This document shows, piece by piece, positions 10,715-22,671 of a stretch of 64,000 nt of DNA. Source of the stretch: Tetrapyrgos nigripes (lineage: Eukaryota > Basidiomycota > Agaricomycetes > Agaricales > Campanellaceae); the NCBI GenBank assembly GCA_013368315.1, contig JAACJM010000182.1, forward strand, positions 1 to 64,000, read 5' to 3'. Made by a program: the position numbers and the translations under genes. The notes beneath the pieces are model-generated. The model did not search any database, had not been told where the DNA came from, and was given only the letters and a program-made list of their open reading frames with translations. Every line of letters starts with the position of its first letter. Position 1 is the first letter of the stretch.

Positions 10715-11455
10715 CTAGAAGAAAGTAGCCATCTGAGCAGCATTATACGCATTACGAACGGAGAATGGCGAAGTCGCATCGTTCCAGTTGCTACCAGAAA
10801 CAACAACGGTGTTGTGTCCTGCGTCGAGACCGCTGAAGCCAAAGTCGGTCTGTAGTAGTAATAGTAATCGAGGGAAGAGAAACGGTCAACGTATGAATAG
10901 ACAAGAGATCGGAAGAAAACCACCCACAGTAGTAAGAGACCCAGATTCATCAACCAAATCCCCAAAATGCCCAACAATAGCCGAATCATACCCAACATGA
11001 TGTCCAGAGACGTGAAGCAAGTCGGAGCTGAATCGGGAGCTCGAAGCAAGGAATTGGTGGAAGACTACAGTCTGAGTCTCAACCTCGCAAATTTGTTCTG
11101 TGATAATTCTCTTGGCCATTTCTTGTAAAACGAGAAGTCGCTGCTGGACAATCTCGATAGAAATGGAATGGCAAACGAGGGTTTCTTGTTGTTGGACGAT
11201 GGTTTGGTCTTGGATGATACCGCAAAAGTTGTCAGAGCCGTAAAAGTTGTCGAAATTGTTGAGAGAGGAGAAGCCGCCCCAGTTGTTGAAGCTGTGGATT
11301 CCACCACGGCGGGCTGAGTAAGTAGGAGAAAAGTGGATAGTGAGTACGATTTAACGATTGCATATATGCATGATGGACGTACCCAAGGGTGCTGCAATAG
11401 TACTACCGGCCAAAGCAGCGACGAAACCGAAAGCAAGAGCGATTTTGGAGAACAT
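10715..11455 (-). CDS. Small secreted protein with signal peptide
   Basis: Three exons (11455-11383, 11313-10928, 10849-10715) join to an intact frame of 197 residues. Residues 1-22 form a signal peptide (MFSKIALAFGFVAALAGSTIA), followed by APLARR, a likely Kex2-type cleavage site. The mature part is Gly/Asn/Phe-rich (HSFNNWGGFSSLNNFDNF) and then has a conserved-looking helix with QQRLLVLQEMAKRIITEQ. It ends SGSNWNDATSPFSVRNAYN. I recall similar secreted proteins in other Agaricomycetes, and their function is unknown. A TATA box far upstream and CT-rich DNA at 11700-11810 suggest a 5'-UTR intron. Short internal exons and standard splice sites make the model secure. Confidence 0.75.
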
Positions 11456-11814
11456 GGCTGGTTGATAAAGAATGTAAATGTATAATATATCCGAGTGTTG
11501 CACGTCGTTGAGTGGCAATAAAAGCTGCAAGATGAATGGAATCAGAAATCAGAAATCAGAATCAGTACGTCTCATCTCCAAGCCAGTCGAACAAGCTGAA
11601 TAGAGAACGACGTCGACGTACAAAGTGAGCAAGTAGGACTTGGAACCTTAGAACTTGTGAGAAGAACGAATTCGAAAAAAAAAAGAGTCCGTAGGAGGCT
11701 GCCTGGCCGAAGAGAACGAACTTGAAGAAGAAGAGAGAGAGGATGGAGAGAAGGAGAAGAAACAAACGTTCAAAGATGTTGATGTTGATGCTCTTCCAGG
11801 CCCAAGCAACTCAG

Positions 11815-11822
11815 CTTTTATA
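11815..11822 (-). promoter_or_regulatory. TATA box of the secreted-protein gene
   Basis: TATAAAAG on the minus strand, followed by a CT-rich stretch (11700-11810) typical of basidiomycete transcription starts. It lies 360 bp above the ATG at 11455, so the 5' UTR probably contains an intron. Confidence 0.5.
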
Positions 11823-12654
11823 CTAGCCTTCTATAAGAGCAGTGTCTGTCTGCCACTCTAGCGTATCATGGACCATGCCAGAAATTGGCAGAACTCTCTA
11901 CACTGGGTTTGGGCCTTGCCGCCTTGGAACTTGGCAGCGAGCGGTATATTACCTGTAACCTGTACACTTACCACAAGCCAAGCCCCCGCCCAAATGCAAC
12001 TTTTCGGATGCCAAGCCCAAGTCGTAGTTAGAGAATGAGTACGAGTATCTAGAGGTATTGATCTACATCAAATAAAAGACATACATTTCAATTTTCTGCT
12101 GTAAGAGCGTGTCGTGGCGCTGTGACTTGATTGTCCATGTCAGGCTTCAGCTGACGCGCTGACGGCTCTGCGATGCGGGCAGCGGCATGGTAAGTACGAG
12201 TACGTATATACTAATACTATGGGATGGGCGCAATTGATGGACATGTGTCTCTCACCTCTCACTCAAAGCGGCTGGGAGAACTCCGGATCCCAAGTGGCAA
12301 CCAAGTACGTTTCACAGTGACTTATAAGAGCAGGTTGAGACGTGAAGAATGTCTCCAAGTCTCCATCTCCCTTTGCGACAAACGTCCAGTGGCTGTAAAG
12401 AACTTTTGAAGCCTAAGACTAAGAGAGTAAGACGCGCTCAAACTTCTTCAAGACATACACGTACACGGTAATCAAAAGGTATGTAGTACACCGTACACGT
12501 ACAATAGAGTTAAGACAAGACAAGTAGGTCTGTAAGATAGAGAGATATACACCAAGTGACCAACTCTATAACTAAGTAGGGTAGAGTAGAGATAGAATCA
12601 CGTCTAGATCTAGAGTCTAGTCTTTCCTACCGGTCCCTACCCATCCCACCCCCC
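11823..12654. other. 3' flank of the ZIP gene, also duplicated elsewhere
   Basis: No gene was found. From about 12050 rightwards the sequence is recognisably repeated at 23.93-25.06 kb. Shared stretches include GGGCGCAATTGATGGACATG (12227 and 24049) and AGAATCACGTCTAG (12594 and 25028). It is the downstream part of the segmental duplication that carries the ZIP gene. Confidence 0.55.
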
Positions 12655-15058
12655 TCACCCCTCCCCAAACACCCCAATCAACCCCATCGCCACCACACCC
12701 GCCAACAAACTACACACTGCAATCGCTCGTTTGGTTGGGGTTCTTTCGTCTCCCTCTCCCTCTCCCTCACCATCCTCTTCGTCTACACCTCCCTCGTGTC
12801 CATGCCCATGCCCCCCACCCCCACCCCCACGTCCACCTAACCCACTCAAATCATGCGAATGCCCCCCACCCCCATACCCATGCCCACTCAAACTCCCAAA
12901 CACAAAATCCCCCGCCAACATCTCCACCGTAGCCGCATAGATCAACATCCCCGCCGAAACAGCACACATGAGACCTTGGGTTAAGAGGAGGTGGGATTCT
13001 TGGGTTTGGGTTTCAGATCCACCACTACTAAAAAGAATCATCCCTAAACCCATCCCAGCTGGTGTTGTGATTGCGAATGTGAATGTTAAGAGGGGTTGGA
13101 GGAGAGAGCGGGGACGGGGGCGCGCGGGATGAGGGTCACTGCGTCTGCTCCTGTGTCTGAGTCGACCATGATTATCGCTGCTGCTCGAAGAAGGCGATCC
13201 TCTCGAGTGGGATTGTGAATGAGGTTGGGATTTATACTTGCCCCCGTTCGCGCCACTCCCCCTGCCTTTCCGGCTTCCCTTTTCCTTCTTTAACCAAGAG
13301 AACCACCCCCGTCCCCTCTCAGGACTCGATGTAAACGTCCGAACATGCACATGCGTCGGGAGAAGGGTGTCACTCTCACCCTCTCCCTGCCCATCCCCAC
13401 CGAGGCCCTCACACATACACACATCTTCATCTTCACCTTCCCCCAGCCCCCCTCCTCTGTCGTCGCAGCCGGGGGCGGCAACCCAGCAATCCTAATCCCC
13501 AAACTCAACCCTTCAAAAAGCTGATGAAACACAATCGCCGTTACAAGGGAAGCAAACTCCCCTACCCCCCTCGTAATCGCCAAAGTAACACCAATCACAA
13601 ACGAGTGTAACATGATACCGAATTGGAGGACGAGGATGGATAAGAGGTGTTTTTGTCTTTCTTTGGCTTTGGCTCGTTGGTTTTGTACTCGTTGGTGGTG
13701 TTGGTTATGACGAGTGGGGTGGTTCTGAGATTGAGAATGAGAATGAGAGTGGTCCCCACCCACATCTTCTTCTACTCTCTCTGGACTCGAACAAACATAT
13801 CCACAACCACATCCTCCCTTTCCGAAACAAACAGTACACCGGCACCCTCTAGCCCTTCCCCTCAAGCCTATGAGACTCCTAGCGCTTGACTTTCTCAAAG
13901 GCGTAGACGTTCTCCCGTCTTCACCTTCACCTTCACCCTCTCCTTCACACGTACTCGTACTCGCACTCATACTTCTCAAGCTAGCAGAAGGAGAGCACGT
14001 ATATGTAACAGACTGAGAGTGTGATTGCGAGTGTGAGCGACTAGAATGCGAATGGTGCGAATGACTTGAAGAATGCAACCGTTCTTGCTCTTTATCCCTG
14101 CGCGGATGAGGATGAGACCCATGTGAGGAGATACTATGTCTTGGGTTATTCGTCACGATGGAGGAGAGGTAGTGGGTTGGTGGGGAGGGGCGTGTTGGGT
14201 GGGTGTGGTCGTGGACGTGGGCGGGGTGGGGGTGTGTGTGGTCATGAGTGTAGGAGTTGGGATGGTAAGAATGACGTCTGGAGGGTAAGGCTGGCGCAGA
14301 CGCGGGCGCCCCTGCCCCCGTTGGTGTTGGTGAGCCTGAGCCGAGAGAGTAGGATGTAGACGATGAGGAGGGGTTGGGGGCTGAGGCAGGGGAAGTAGTG
14401 TATGTTGAGAATGAACGTGGATGTAAAGGGGGAACAGGAGGAGTGTCTGTCTCAGACAAAACAGAGGGTGTGGCTGTGGATAAGTAGGATTGGGATTGGG
14501 GGGAGGAAGTGAGTAGCGGGGTGACTTCGTTGGGTTGGATAGTCTCTGTATCTGACCCTTCCCCTTCACTGGGTTCTGGAGAAGCAAGAGTGGATGAAGC
14601 GGGGGAGGAATTAGGGGAGTGTTGTTCGTGGAGGTAGTCGACGTAGCATGTCGAGATATCTGTACAACTCTTAGTATCCTTCTACTACACAAGGGGGGGA
14701 AACACACATTCAACCAGGAATATTGCAATCAACGACCCTAGTCTACACCACCGTCAGTCCAATTCCCCTGGAAAGAGACAAGTAATACACACATAATAAA
14801 CCCCGTCTGCTCCCCCACCCCAGGATACTCCCTCTTCACCAGCTCGCTCGTCAGATTCTCAAACGCATCCTGCAACAAATGACAAAACGCCGTCGAAAGG
14901 ATGACTCCTGTTCCAAAATGCTTGCCTATGAAAAAAAGAATCTTTGGTATCGAGATGTGTTTGGAGGTTTGGGATAACGACGGGAAGGATACGGCGAAGA
15001 GAGAGATGCAGAAGATGGCCGCCATGGCGCCTAGGCGTTGGCCGAGGAACGAGCTCAT
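12655..15058 (-). CDS. ZIP-family zinc/iron transporter
   Basis: The product is an eight-span plasma-membrane divalent-metal importer of the fungal Zrt1/Zrt2 type. Exon 1 (15058-14791) holds PKILFFIGKHFGTGVILSTAFCH. A 30-nt exon (14737-14708) supplies SLIAIFLVE, and exon 3 (from 14659) begins ISTCYVDYLHEQ. A very long Ser/His/Pro-rich cytosolic loop follows, with HDHTHPHP and HSHSHSQSQ as likely metal-sensing His clusters. TM4 has HSFVIG and TM5 has HQLFEG, the metal-site signatures. TM6 (FAITTPAGMGLGMIL), TM7 and TM8 are in another frame, so one more intron or a frameshift lies between about 13480 and 13320. A second His/Gly loop precedes TM8. The stop is at 12655. Decayed paralogues lie at 10.1 and 25.2 kb. 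Confidence 0.85.
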
Positions 15059-15412
15059 CGTGGTTGACGATGAGGAGAGGATATGACGTTTTAAATTTGA
15101 GCGGCGTCACACGTGTAACAGTGAGGACCACATCAGTCAGCCAATCACAGCAGTCATATTTCTATACTTCCGCATACCAAAGATGGCAATTCGAATCTCA
15201 ATATCGGTGCTACAACACGCAGATTATCAGAGACCAGCTACGACGTGCACGGTCAGACGTATGCCTCCAGTCCGCGTCAAGATTCCTTTCTGGAAACCAA
15301 ATGAGTATTCATTGTATAAATACTAGAGTACAGGAGCCATTACATATTTATACACACAGATAAAGAATGCCTCAAATTTCGGATTCCCGACTACATACTA
15401 TCCACTTCAAGT
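15059..15412. other. Spacer between the ZIP and membrane-protein genes
   Basis: This 354-bp spacer should hold the ZIP promoter and the terminator of the next gene, since both read leftwards. A GTATAAATAC sequence near 15316 is the only TATA-like element noticed. No ORF is supported. Confidence 0.4.
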
Positions 15413-16703
15413 TCAGTCAACCACGAACGTGCTTTGGGTTACGGTGGTGGACAAATCATCTGCTTTGGCAAAGGACATTTTCCCCTGCGATAAACCAAAC
15501 TGCTTTCGACCTAGCTCTATTGCTTCGGCGCGTGAGTTTGTCTTCTTGAAGATTTCTGTGGAGGTGTCCGTTGTCCATGCACGACCAGAAGATACGCGAA
15601 AGATGATAAGCAGCGGTGCGATTATCTGAGCCACGAGTGAGTCCAAATTATATATATATATATATATCTTCGTAATCAGTCACTCACCTGCACTTGGGAT
15701 AAAGGCTGTAGGAAAAGCGTTTGAACAGGACTGTTCAAACCAAAAGGTACGATGAACAGTAGCTGGAACCCCGTGTACAGCAAGGAAGACTCGATAATCA
15801 TCGATGCGATACTCGTATATTGCTTCCCGTAATTCTGTCCCATGATTTTGCCAATCCGATGTCGATAGATGAGGAGACGAATCACAATAGCTGCTGTCAT
15901 GGAAACGTTTAGTGCGAAGGAGGTCCAGAAGTATGGTTGGGTGAAGTTTATGGTGCTGGAAACCCATGGTGAGGAGGCAGGTGCAGATACTTGGATCAAC
16001 CAAAGTAGGCCGAGAACTATATAGATCCGAGTTGGGTCAGTCATCATCACTCCAGAGACCTTGAACAATGGTGTCGACATACCCCACGAAGTCAGGTATG
16101 TCAAGCACGGTATGGCATATACTGCCCACCATGGTACCGAGGTACCTTTGTAGACGACGAGGCAACGCCAGACCTATTCACGTATTGATAGTGGATGTTG
16201 GGAAGAGGCGGTATACTTACGACGACAATATCAGCAAACCAATTCGAGAGCACAAAGGCTACATTTCCCATCTCTGACACCGGAAGGGAGAACATGACTT
16301 GCTCAAAAGCAGCTGTGTGTAACAAGTCCGAATGATAAGAATGTTGCCACTGTGAATGAATTATGAGCCAACAACGTACCTGGTCCACCAGGAAAATTCC
16401 GATAACTAATAAAACTGAGGTCGGCCATAGCTGATGATCCAGCGATGAACATGGTAGCAAAGACGAAGACCAATATAACGTAAATGAGCGAGATGAGGTG
16501 GACTTTGTATTGTCGTCCTCCTCCTCCTCGCCTTGGGACTTTAACGCGTGAATCAAGGTAGTGATACACATGACGGTCAGAGTGAGGACCACGCCGTAAC
16601 CGACACCAGTAAGAATGACGCCGATGAGCCATGTTTTCTCGCTGAATAGAGTGGAGGAGTCCTCTGCTGGTGTCCAAGCTGGATCTAGGAAGACGGAGGG
16701 CAT
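15413..16703 (-). CDS. Seven-span membrane protein of an Agaricomycete family
   Basis: About six exons read from ATG 16703 (MPSVFLDPAWTPAEDSS) to the stop at 15413. The first exon gives TM1 (LIGVILTGVGYGVVLTLTVM). Later exons give SLIYVILVFVFATMFIAG, FSLPVSEMGNVAFVLSNWF, WRCLVVYK, FALNVSMTAAIVIRLLIYRHRI and SMIIESSLLYTGFQLLFIVPFG. The last exon (15625-15413) reads IIAPLLIIFRVSSGRAW and a polar tail. I recall this layout from many uncharacterised mushroom proteins with a receptor-like seven-helix topology. No ligand or enzyme role is known to me. A (TA)n run lies in the last intron. Inner exon boundaries are approximate. Confidence 0.7.
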
Positions 16704-18148
16704 TGCTGTAAGTTGTTGTTGGCAGGAGGCCGCGAGATGGTGCTAGATATCTTGAACATCTTTGACAGCGCGAAACAGAAACTGCAATGCTAGGATAGTC
16801 ATTTTTGGGATGAATGGAGAGAGAGTGGCCGGATACTCCGCCCCGCCCATCCATTGCTACACTTGACGGTGGCGCGGCTGTCAGAGGATGTAGTTCTCCT
16901 GCTGGGCCAGTGACAAGTACATGTGCTCCTTGATGAGTTTCTGGAGCAGGAGTTTGGCAGCAGTTGATGGCTATGAGTATCGAAACCTTGCGCATCAAAC
17001 AGGGTACTGATGAGAATGCAAAGCCTCGAGAAATATTCCATTGGAAGTTATGTCAAGGAGGTGTATAATACTGAACATTTACATTCGGATTCCTGGTCAT
17101 CCCACATACTACAAAGTACTTTAGAAGATATTATTCCGTGTACGAGTCATCAGCAATGAATGTATTTGAAAACAAGCCAACTTTTCGCTTGTCAGAGGCT
17201 CACTCTTCAGAGTAGATGTCCGCTGGCCGGCACAAATAAATTATAATACCCCACCAAAAATGACAACCGCGGTGCCTTGCTCATGAGTCATGCATGGGAT
17301 TCCTGTGAACATCTTGTTAATGAGATAGTACAACAAAGGTAATCTCCAAAGCACATATGTAGCTAGCTGGAATTTCCAGCTTAGAACGTGAATACCACTG
17401 GCAGATGCGCTCAATCAGCTTCCTGGGGTCGACGTCAGAGAAGCACATCAAAGTTATCTATCCGATAAAGTTCAATAGTGATTAACCTGTTGTATTCTTC
17501 CCTTCTTCCCCCAGACCCCCGACATGTCAGTTCGTAACGGTAATACATCTCTCTCTCTTCCGGAACGATCGGTCGAATGGCAAAAAATCGATCAACCAGA
17601 ACAGTCAATGACCAGATAAGTAAGAAGTAAGAATTTTAAATCAGGTAGTACTTGTGCTTTTTGACACCAGAAAAGTCAGGTTTCTATCCAATCCATCTGC
17701 TCGATAAAGTTCAGTCATTCATAAATATTCAGCTGTTGTTTATCTCCCTTATCTTTACTTCCGCAGTGAATCCGTTTAATGGGGGATCAATACCTGCCAG
17801 TGTGGGCACAACCTCGTAGTAGTTGTATTGTTGATGGATAAAGTGCTTGTCCTAGTCCTCAGGATATGTTTCTTGTGCGTCGAGGCTCAATATGAATGAA
17901 CCCCAGCGTACTACTACGTGAAAGGTTGATAGCCGCACTGCTTCAAGGTTCAATGGGTTATTCGATTATTGTTCGCGGATTTTACTGCTCACTAAAGATA
18001 TCTATTTTATCAACGGCACTCGGAAAATGACTAGATCAGTAAGAGTTTCAAAGTATGATTTGATTCAAAATCTTCATTTACTACACATTAAGGCTATGGC
18101 TAGTTATTGGGATTCCTTCTGCGCCATAATGCTGTTACCATTCAGTAC
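16704..18148. other. Gene-poor spacer
   Basis: Only shadow frames of the neighbouring gene reach into the left part. Two imperfect copies of a pyrimidine-rich block starting CTCGATAAAGTTCA occur near 17455 and 17692. No promoter or gene is supported. Confidence 0.45.
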
Positions 18149-19381
18149 TTAGTACTTTAGGAACTGGCTGACAACTTCAGCATATCTGCTGGATCGTTAA
18201 ATGCAATTGTGAATGGAAATTCTGATGGAAAACTCACCTTTCAGGCTCCTCGAACTGGGCCAGATGTGTGCTCTGCTGGAGTTCGACCCATTTGACTTTG
18301 GGAATGGTAGAAAACCAGGGACGAACTGCGGCGTCCTGAACCTCGTCTAATGGTGCGCTAAGCAACAGCGTTGGAGCGGTGATTTGATGTGCAATTTCGA
18401 CGGCCGACCATCCTTTCATAGTCCCGATTATGTTCCAGTCGGTGTTTCCCCACCTAATTAGGGAGTCAGTCATATTGTACGTGAAGACGAGTGGGCTAAA
18501 GAAGAGTAAGTGGAAACTTACATCGTTCCATATACTTTGGGATTTTTCATAACAGCCGAGAAACTTTGCATGAGCTCTTCGGGCCAAGGATTCATAGCGC
18601 AAATGTGCTTCGTGTTGTATTTCATCAAACCCTCTTGGAATTCCGGATCGGCCATCGTCCCATTTTCCTCGTGCCTTCGCATCATTTCCGCGAAGCCGTC
18701 GGGAAACTGGCTGAGAAGCCTTTGAGTACCTTGCTCGAAAAGTTCGATGGACGCTGGAGCATTTGCAATAATCAGACGTCGGAGACCATGGGGTCTGCGA
18801 GACGCGGCATACTGCCCAACTAGCATACCTAAAATGTTCATTGGTCAATCTGCTAGTATGGCGTTGGTACAGTGGATCTCACCTCCCCAAGAATGACCCA
18901 AAAGATCAAAATTATCCTGGACTTTGAGAGCTTTGACGAGATTGTCAAGTTCATCCATGAACAGCTCCGGCTTCCAGAATGCTCTGTCCGCATTTTCTAC
19001 ATGGCTTGAAGCGCCATTTCCGATCTGGTCGTAGAATACTACAGGGATCCTACGAGACAATCATTGCTATGAATATTCGCGAATTAGGAAGAATGAACGC
19101 ACCCAAATTTTTCGTGGAAAACTTTGTTAGGCCTGCAAGTTGATATTAGTGCTTGTAACCCTTGGGAAATTAACAGGACCCGCATACAGCATACTAGAAA
19201 AAAAAAAAGTCAGTAGAAGAGATAATGGCTATGGCAAGGTTGCGCACTAGTGGTGTGTCATGCCTGGTCCTCCATGCACGGTGACGAGTGGGGTTACGCC
19301 GCTCGAGAGATCTCCAAACACTGTGTACCAGGTCTGGTAAGTAGTACCGTCCACGATGAAGTTGACTGTTCCGCTAGCCAT
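18149..19381 (-). CDS. Proline iminopeptidase / L-amino-acid amidase-like hydrolase
   Basis: Seven exons (19381-19248, 19193-19188, 19132-19103, 19049-18883, 18828-18522, 18453-18238, 18185-18149) join without a stop to 298 residues. The alpha/beta-hydrolase fold shows as the oxyanion motif HGGPGM, the strand [12 protein letters not shown], the nucleophile elbow GHSWGG (Ser), the acid region SAPLDEVQD and the catalytic His in [13 protein letters not shown]. Family S33 enzymes of this type remove N-terminal Pro or hydrolyse small amides in the cytosol; no signal peptide is seen. The second exon is only 6 nt. It supplies the middle of HHYMLP and restores the frame. Introns are 52-70 bp. Confidence 0.8.
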
Positions 19382-19626
19382 GTTGCAGCGAGGGTTAAGT
19401 TGACCGTAACTCCGGATGACTTCTTATAAGTTCCTCAACGTTGGTTGACTCCGGCAACTATGATGCAGTCGCCTCATTAACTCCCAAGATTCGAGCGTAT
19501 CAGAATGTGCTCTGATCATCATTCATATAAGGTTTGATTCATTCTTTCTCACACGCCGATTTGCCGTGATAGCTGCTCCTGTCCAGGTCCTTCTCTAAGG
19601 CTACAACCACATTCGTAGCCTGATCA

Positions 19627-20260
19627 ATGGCAAATTCAGCTGGCACCAGAACCTTCCTTGCTCTTGCCTCAGTTGTTGTGATTCTCTTGCTTGGAGTTAC
19701 AGCTCCAGTCGTGTATGATGCGCTAACAAATCCTACCACTCGTGAGTGCGCAGGGAAAATCTTCATTGCGAATGACGACTGATCCGAAGTCCTTAGAGGT
19801 GCAACACTCCTTATCCTTCCATCCCAAGTTCCCCTCACCAGTAGCCATGCACTACGAGGCTACCACGGTGCATTACACGATGCAGGGTCCTGAAGCCGAT
19901 GAGGAGTTTGCTAAGCTGCTACCCCTGCACGGCCATACCGTGCATTTGCTCTCCGAATCAGGCGTCATTGAGACCTTCACAGTCACACTCTTCCACCAAC
20001 TCAAATGCCTAGACATCATCCGGCGCGAATACAGCGAGCTTTATCCATCCAACCCTGACCTTACGCAACATTGCCTCACTTATCTTCAAGAAACGATTCT
20101 ATGTAGGCCATATCTAGGCCTTGAAGTCACAAAGAATCGCTTCGCAACAGGCAGGAAAAGCAGGGAAATCGTGTGCAGGGACTGGGAGGTTGTTTATGCA
20201 GAAGCTACCAGAAATTGGGGGGTTTATTCGGCGATAGTCAATGGTACAGGGCATGCCTGA
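19627..20260 (+). CDS. UstYa-like (DUF3328) protein with altered first motif
   Basis: Two exons (19627-19741, 19797-20260) encode 192 residues. Residues 9-29 form a membrane anchor (TFLALASVVVILLLGVTAPVV). The luminal domain carries the two family motifs. The first is HQLKC (105-109), where the usual HxxHC has Lys in place of the second His. The second is HCLTYLQ (130-136), followed by a further Cys. UstYa-family proteins in fungi are copper-type oxidases or cyclases that modify ribosomal or other peptides. The lost His may mean a changed or lost activity. A divergent paralogue lies 1.8 kb downstream, and a But2-C-like gene sits between them. Confidence 0.75.
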
Positions 20261-20827
20261 TAGTGTTTACTCGTTTGTTCGTGGAAAAGGAATTACCCAC
20301 TGAACCGCCGTGAACCTGCTAATATATAGATTGATCGCTTTGGGGGAAGAGTTAACGTCGCATCTGTGGCAATAGCAGTATGTATGGAGACAATAACCAC
20401 GGCCCGGGGGTATTCATGTCCGACCCATGATTTTAAAGTGATATCTGAATATGAAGGCTTAGTACTACACTTACAACATTCAGTATCTTGTATATAACTG
20501 ATTTGTTATAAACTGAGTAGCTCTTGTACTTTTGTAAAGCACGGACTTCAGACTAGTCAGTGATCCTGACTTCCTTTTGCGACCCTTCAACGCATCTGGA
20601 TTTTCGCGTACGTGGCCCCGACAATAATATATATATTTTCTGACTGCGATGTGACTTTCCACTCTTCCTGCACCAATTTTATCAACGGTATTCGACCACA
20701 CAGCTAGTTCTAGTCTAAGGGTGCTTTGGTTTCGTATCAAATCAAAATCCCAACACTTTGCAAACTAAGTAACCTTTGCGTTTCCCAAACTTTCAGAATG
20801 AACACCGTTTTATTACACCAAGATCCC
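20261..20827. other. Spacer
   Basis: No supported gene. An ATATATAT run lies near 20628. The region should contain the 3' ends of two convergent genes. Confidence 0.4.
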
Positions 20828-21817
20828 TCATACAGACGAGTACTGTTTGAGATAAATTGCTAGAAAGACTATCATGTTATTGACTAGGGCAGAGTCAGAG
20901 ATGTGTCACATACCGGGTGGAATGGTCGCCGATCGCCTGTCCTGCCACCACTCGAGCCAACAGTCACTCGCAGAGTCTCCTACTTCTGCTGACTGATCAC
21001 AAGCGAGTTCAAATGTCAGAAGCTCATCCCATTTGCAATCGAATGGTTGTTGCCAATAAACTGTGGTATCTTCTCGAGGGTTGACTCGCAGTGGAGCCAA
21101 GCTCACTTGCGCTCGAGGTTTTGTGGCAAAGGTGAGAGTCTTCGTATTCAGTGGTATTGGGGAGTCCAAGCGATTAATGTGAATCAGAAATGAATGTGAA
21201 CCCGCGTCAGTCGTCGAATTAGCTGGAAATTCGATGTGCAGTTCACATTTCTCCATTCCATAGTCGATCACCCGGAATTGCACCAATGTGGAAATCTGGA
21301 CTTCTGTCATCATTTTTCTCTACGCCATCAGAGGATTGACACATACCTGATGAGTGACCTGTACTTGTCTTGACTCGGGAGAAACGAGACCTTCCACGCT
21401 CATGTAACGCAAAGGATCGTCATCATAGACATAGTAAGGCTGATTTTTGTTGACTTGTTGTATGATTTGTGGGAAGTTGATCAGCTCCCTCTCAACGACA
21501 GGAACAGGGCGTGTAATAGTGTCAAAACCAATGAAAGGGGATGGACGTCGCAGAAGGTGAATATTGTCATTAGTGACCTCTGTCATTGGATCGCTGCAAC
21601 GATGCACGACCCTTGAGGATGCCAGGAGAATGAGGCTGTTGAGAACAAGAGATAGAAGAGAGATAGCTATTGCCCAGAAGGACAACGAGGGTTTAGTAGA
21701 GATTGGGCCTCGGCAACGAGAACAAAGAAATGGTTTGAGTGTCGTTTTCTGAGGGTCTTCGCAGAGTTCCTCCGAACTTGAGGAAGATTTCAGGGGTGTG
21801 TAGATGGCAGAGCTCAT
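20828..21817 (-). CDS. But2 C-terminal-domain-like membrane-anchored protein
   Basis: Three exons (21817-21347, 21295-20914, 20859-20828) join to 294 residues. The N-terminus is cytosolic, Ser-rich and has a CSRCRGP knuckle. It is followed by one membrane span (FWAIAISLLSLVLNSLILLA). The outer domain contains YYVYDDDPLRYMSVEG, QFRVIDYGMEKCELHIEF and a late Cys pair with CWLEWWQDR, ending IYLKQYSSV. I recall this arrangement in mushroom proteins annotated as 'ubiquitin 3 binding protein But2 C-terminal domain-containing'. The biochemical role is unknown. It is flanked by two UstYa-like genes, so co-function is plausible. Confidence 0.6.
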
Positions 21818-22018
21818 TGCTGGGATAGGGCTGGGATAGGGCTGACAGTCAACGCCTCTTATAAATCAATCAAGATCTTGGGAATGCTGCGGCCCGCCCA
21901 ATACTACTACCATTTTTGACTTGTACATCCGGTGGCGCCGATTTTTTCTCGAATGTTTGAAATAACACCACTTACAATCATCGAACTTTGTCCGCTACAC
22001 TAGACCCTCACACTGTCG

Positions 22019-22671
22019 ATGTCTCCGTATCCATTGCTTGTACCTGTGCTCGTTGCTCTTATTGCAATAAATTGGGGAACAGTAATCTGGCATTCTCTCG
22101 CTTTATTCCTTGGCCAACCGCCCGTTAACGAGAGTAAGACTCCAGACTAAAATTTCGTGTTTTATCTCACACTCTGCTAGTTTCCTACTCATACACAGGG
22201 AGCTCTGTACCCCTCATTCACCCTATGATCAACGAGCTTCCACTTGCGACTCTCACTCTCCAAGAATCGACACATTTCCGCTGGAATGAGAACAGCAGCG
22301 TCTCTCATGACGAGTTTAGGACACTCATCGAATATCCTAATCTTTCGATACTGGGACCTAACCACCGTATGACCATCCTTTCCTGGTATCATAACCTGCA
22401 TTGCATTGCGCAGCTTCGTGCTGCCTTACTGGATCATAACGATCCAGTCTCAACACCCGGTCATTTTTCTCATTGCTTACAGTATCTTCGCCAGCTGCTG
22501 CTATGCGGAGCTTCGGAGATGCTGGAGGAGGGGGACTTTATGGAGAAGAATTTCAATTTCGACCGGGTTGGAAGTGACCTTGTCTGCTACGACTTTGAGA
22601 TTGCTTTGGGGAAATTGCAGACAGAAATGGACACATTTGGGGAATGGAAAAGCAATGGATGGCACGATTGA
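22019..22671 (+). CDS. UstYa-like (DUF3328) protein, intact motifs
   Basis: Two exons (22019-22133, 22181-22671) encode 201 residues. A membrane span near the N-terminus (PLLVPVLVALIAINWGTVIW) is followed by a luminal domain with HNLHC (109-113, a full HxxHC) and HCLQYLR (136-142) plus a nearby Cys. These are the metal-binding motifs of the UstYa/DUF3328 family, known for oxidative or cyclising steps on peptides in the secretory route. A single 47-bp intron follows the anchor exon, in the same place as in the paralogue at 19.6 kb, which supports common descent. Confidence 0.8.

Noticed and set aside
12731..13495. Pro/His-rich plus-strand frames opposite the ZIP gene
   Set aside because: They reflect the complement of the His/Gly/Ser-coding loop; the minus strand has the membrane spans and splice sites.
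16303..17041. Arg/Ser-rich minus-strand frames beside the membrane-protein gene
   Set aside because: They are alternative frames over the first exons and the upstream region; the spliced frame with membrane spans is preferred.
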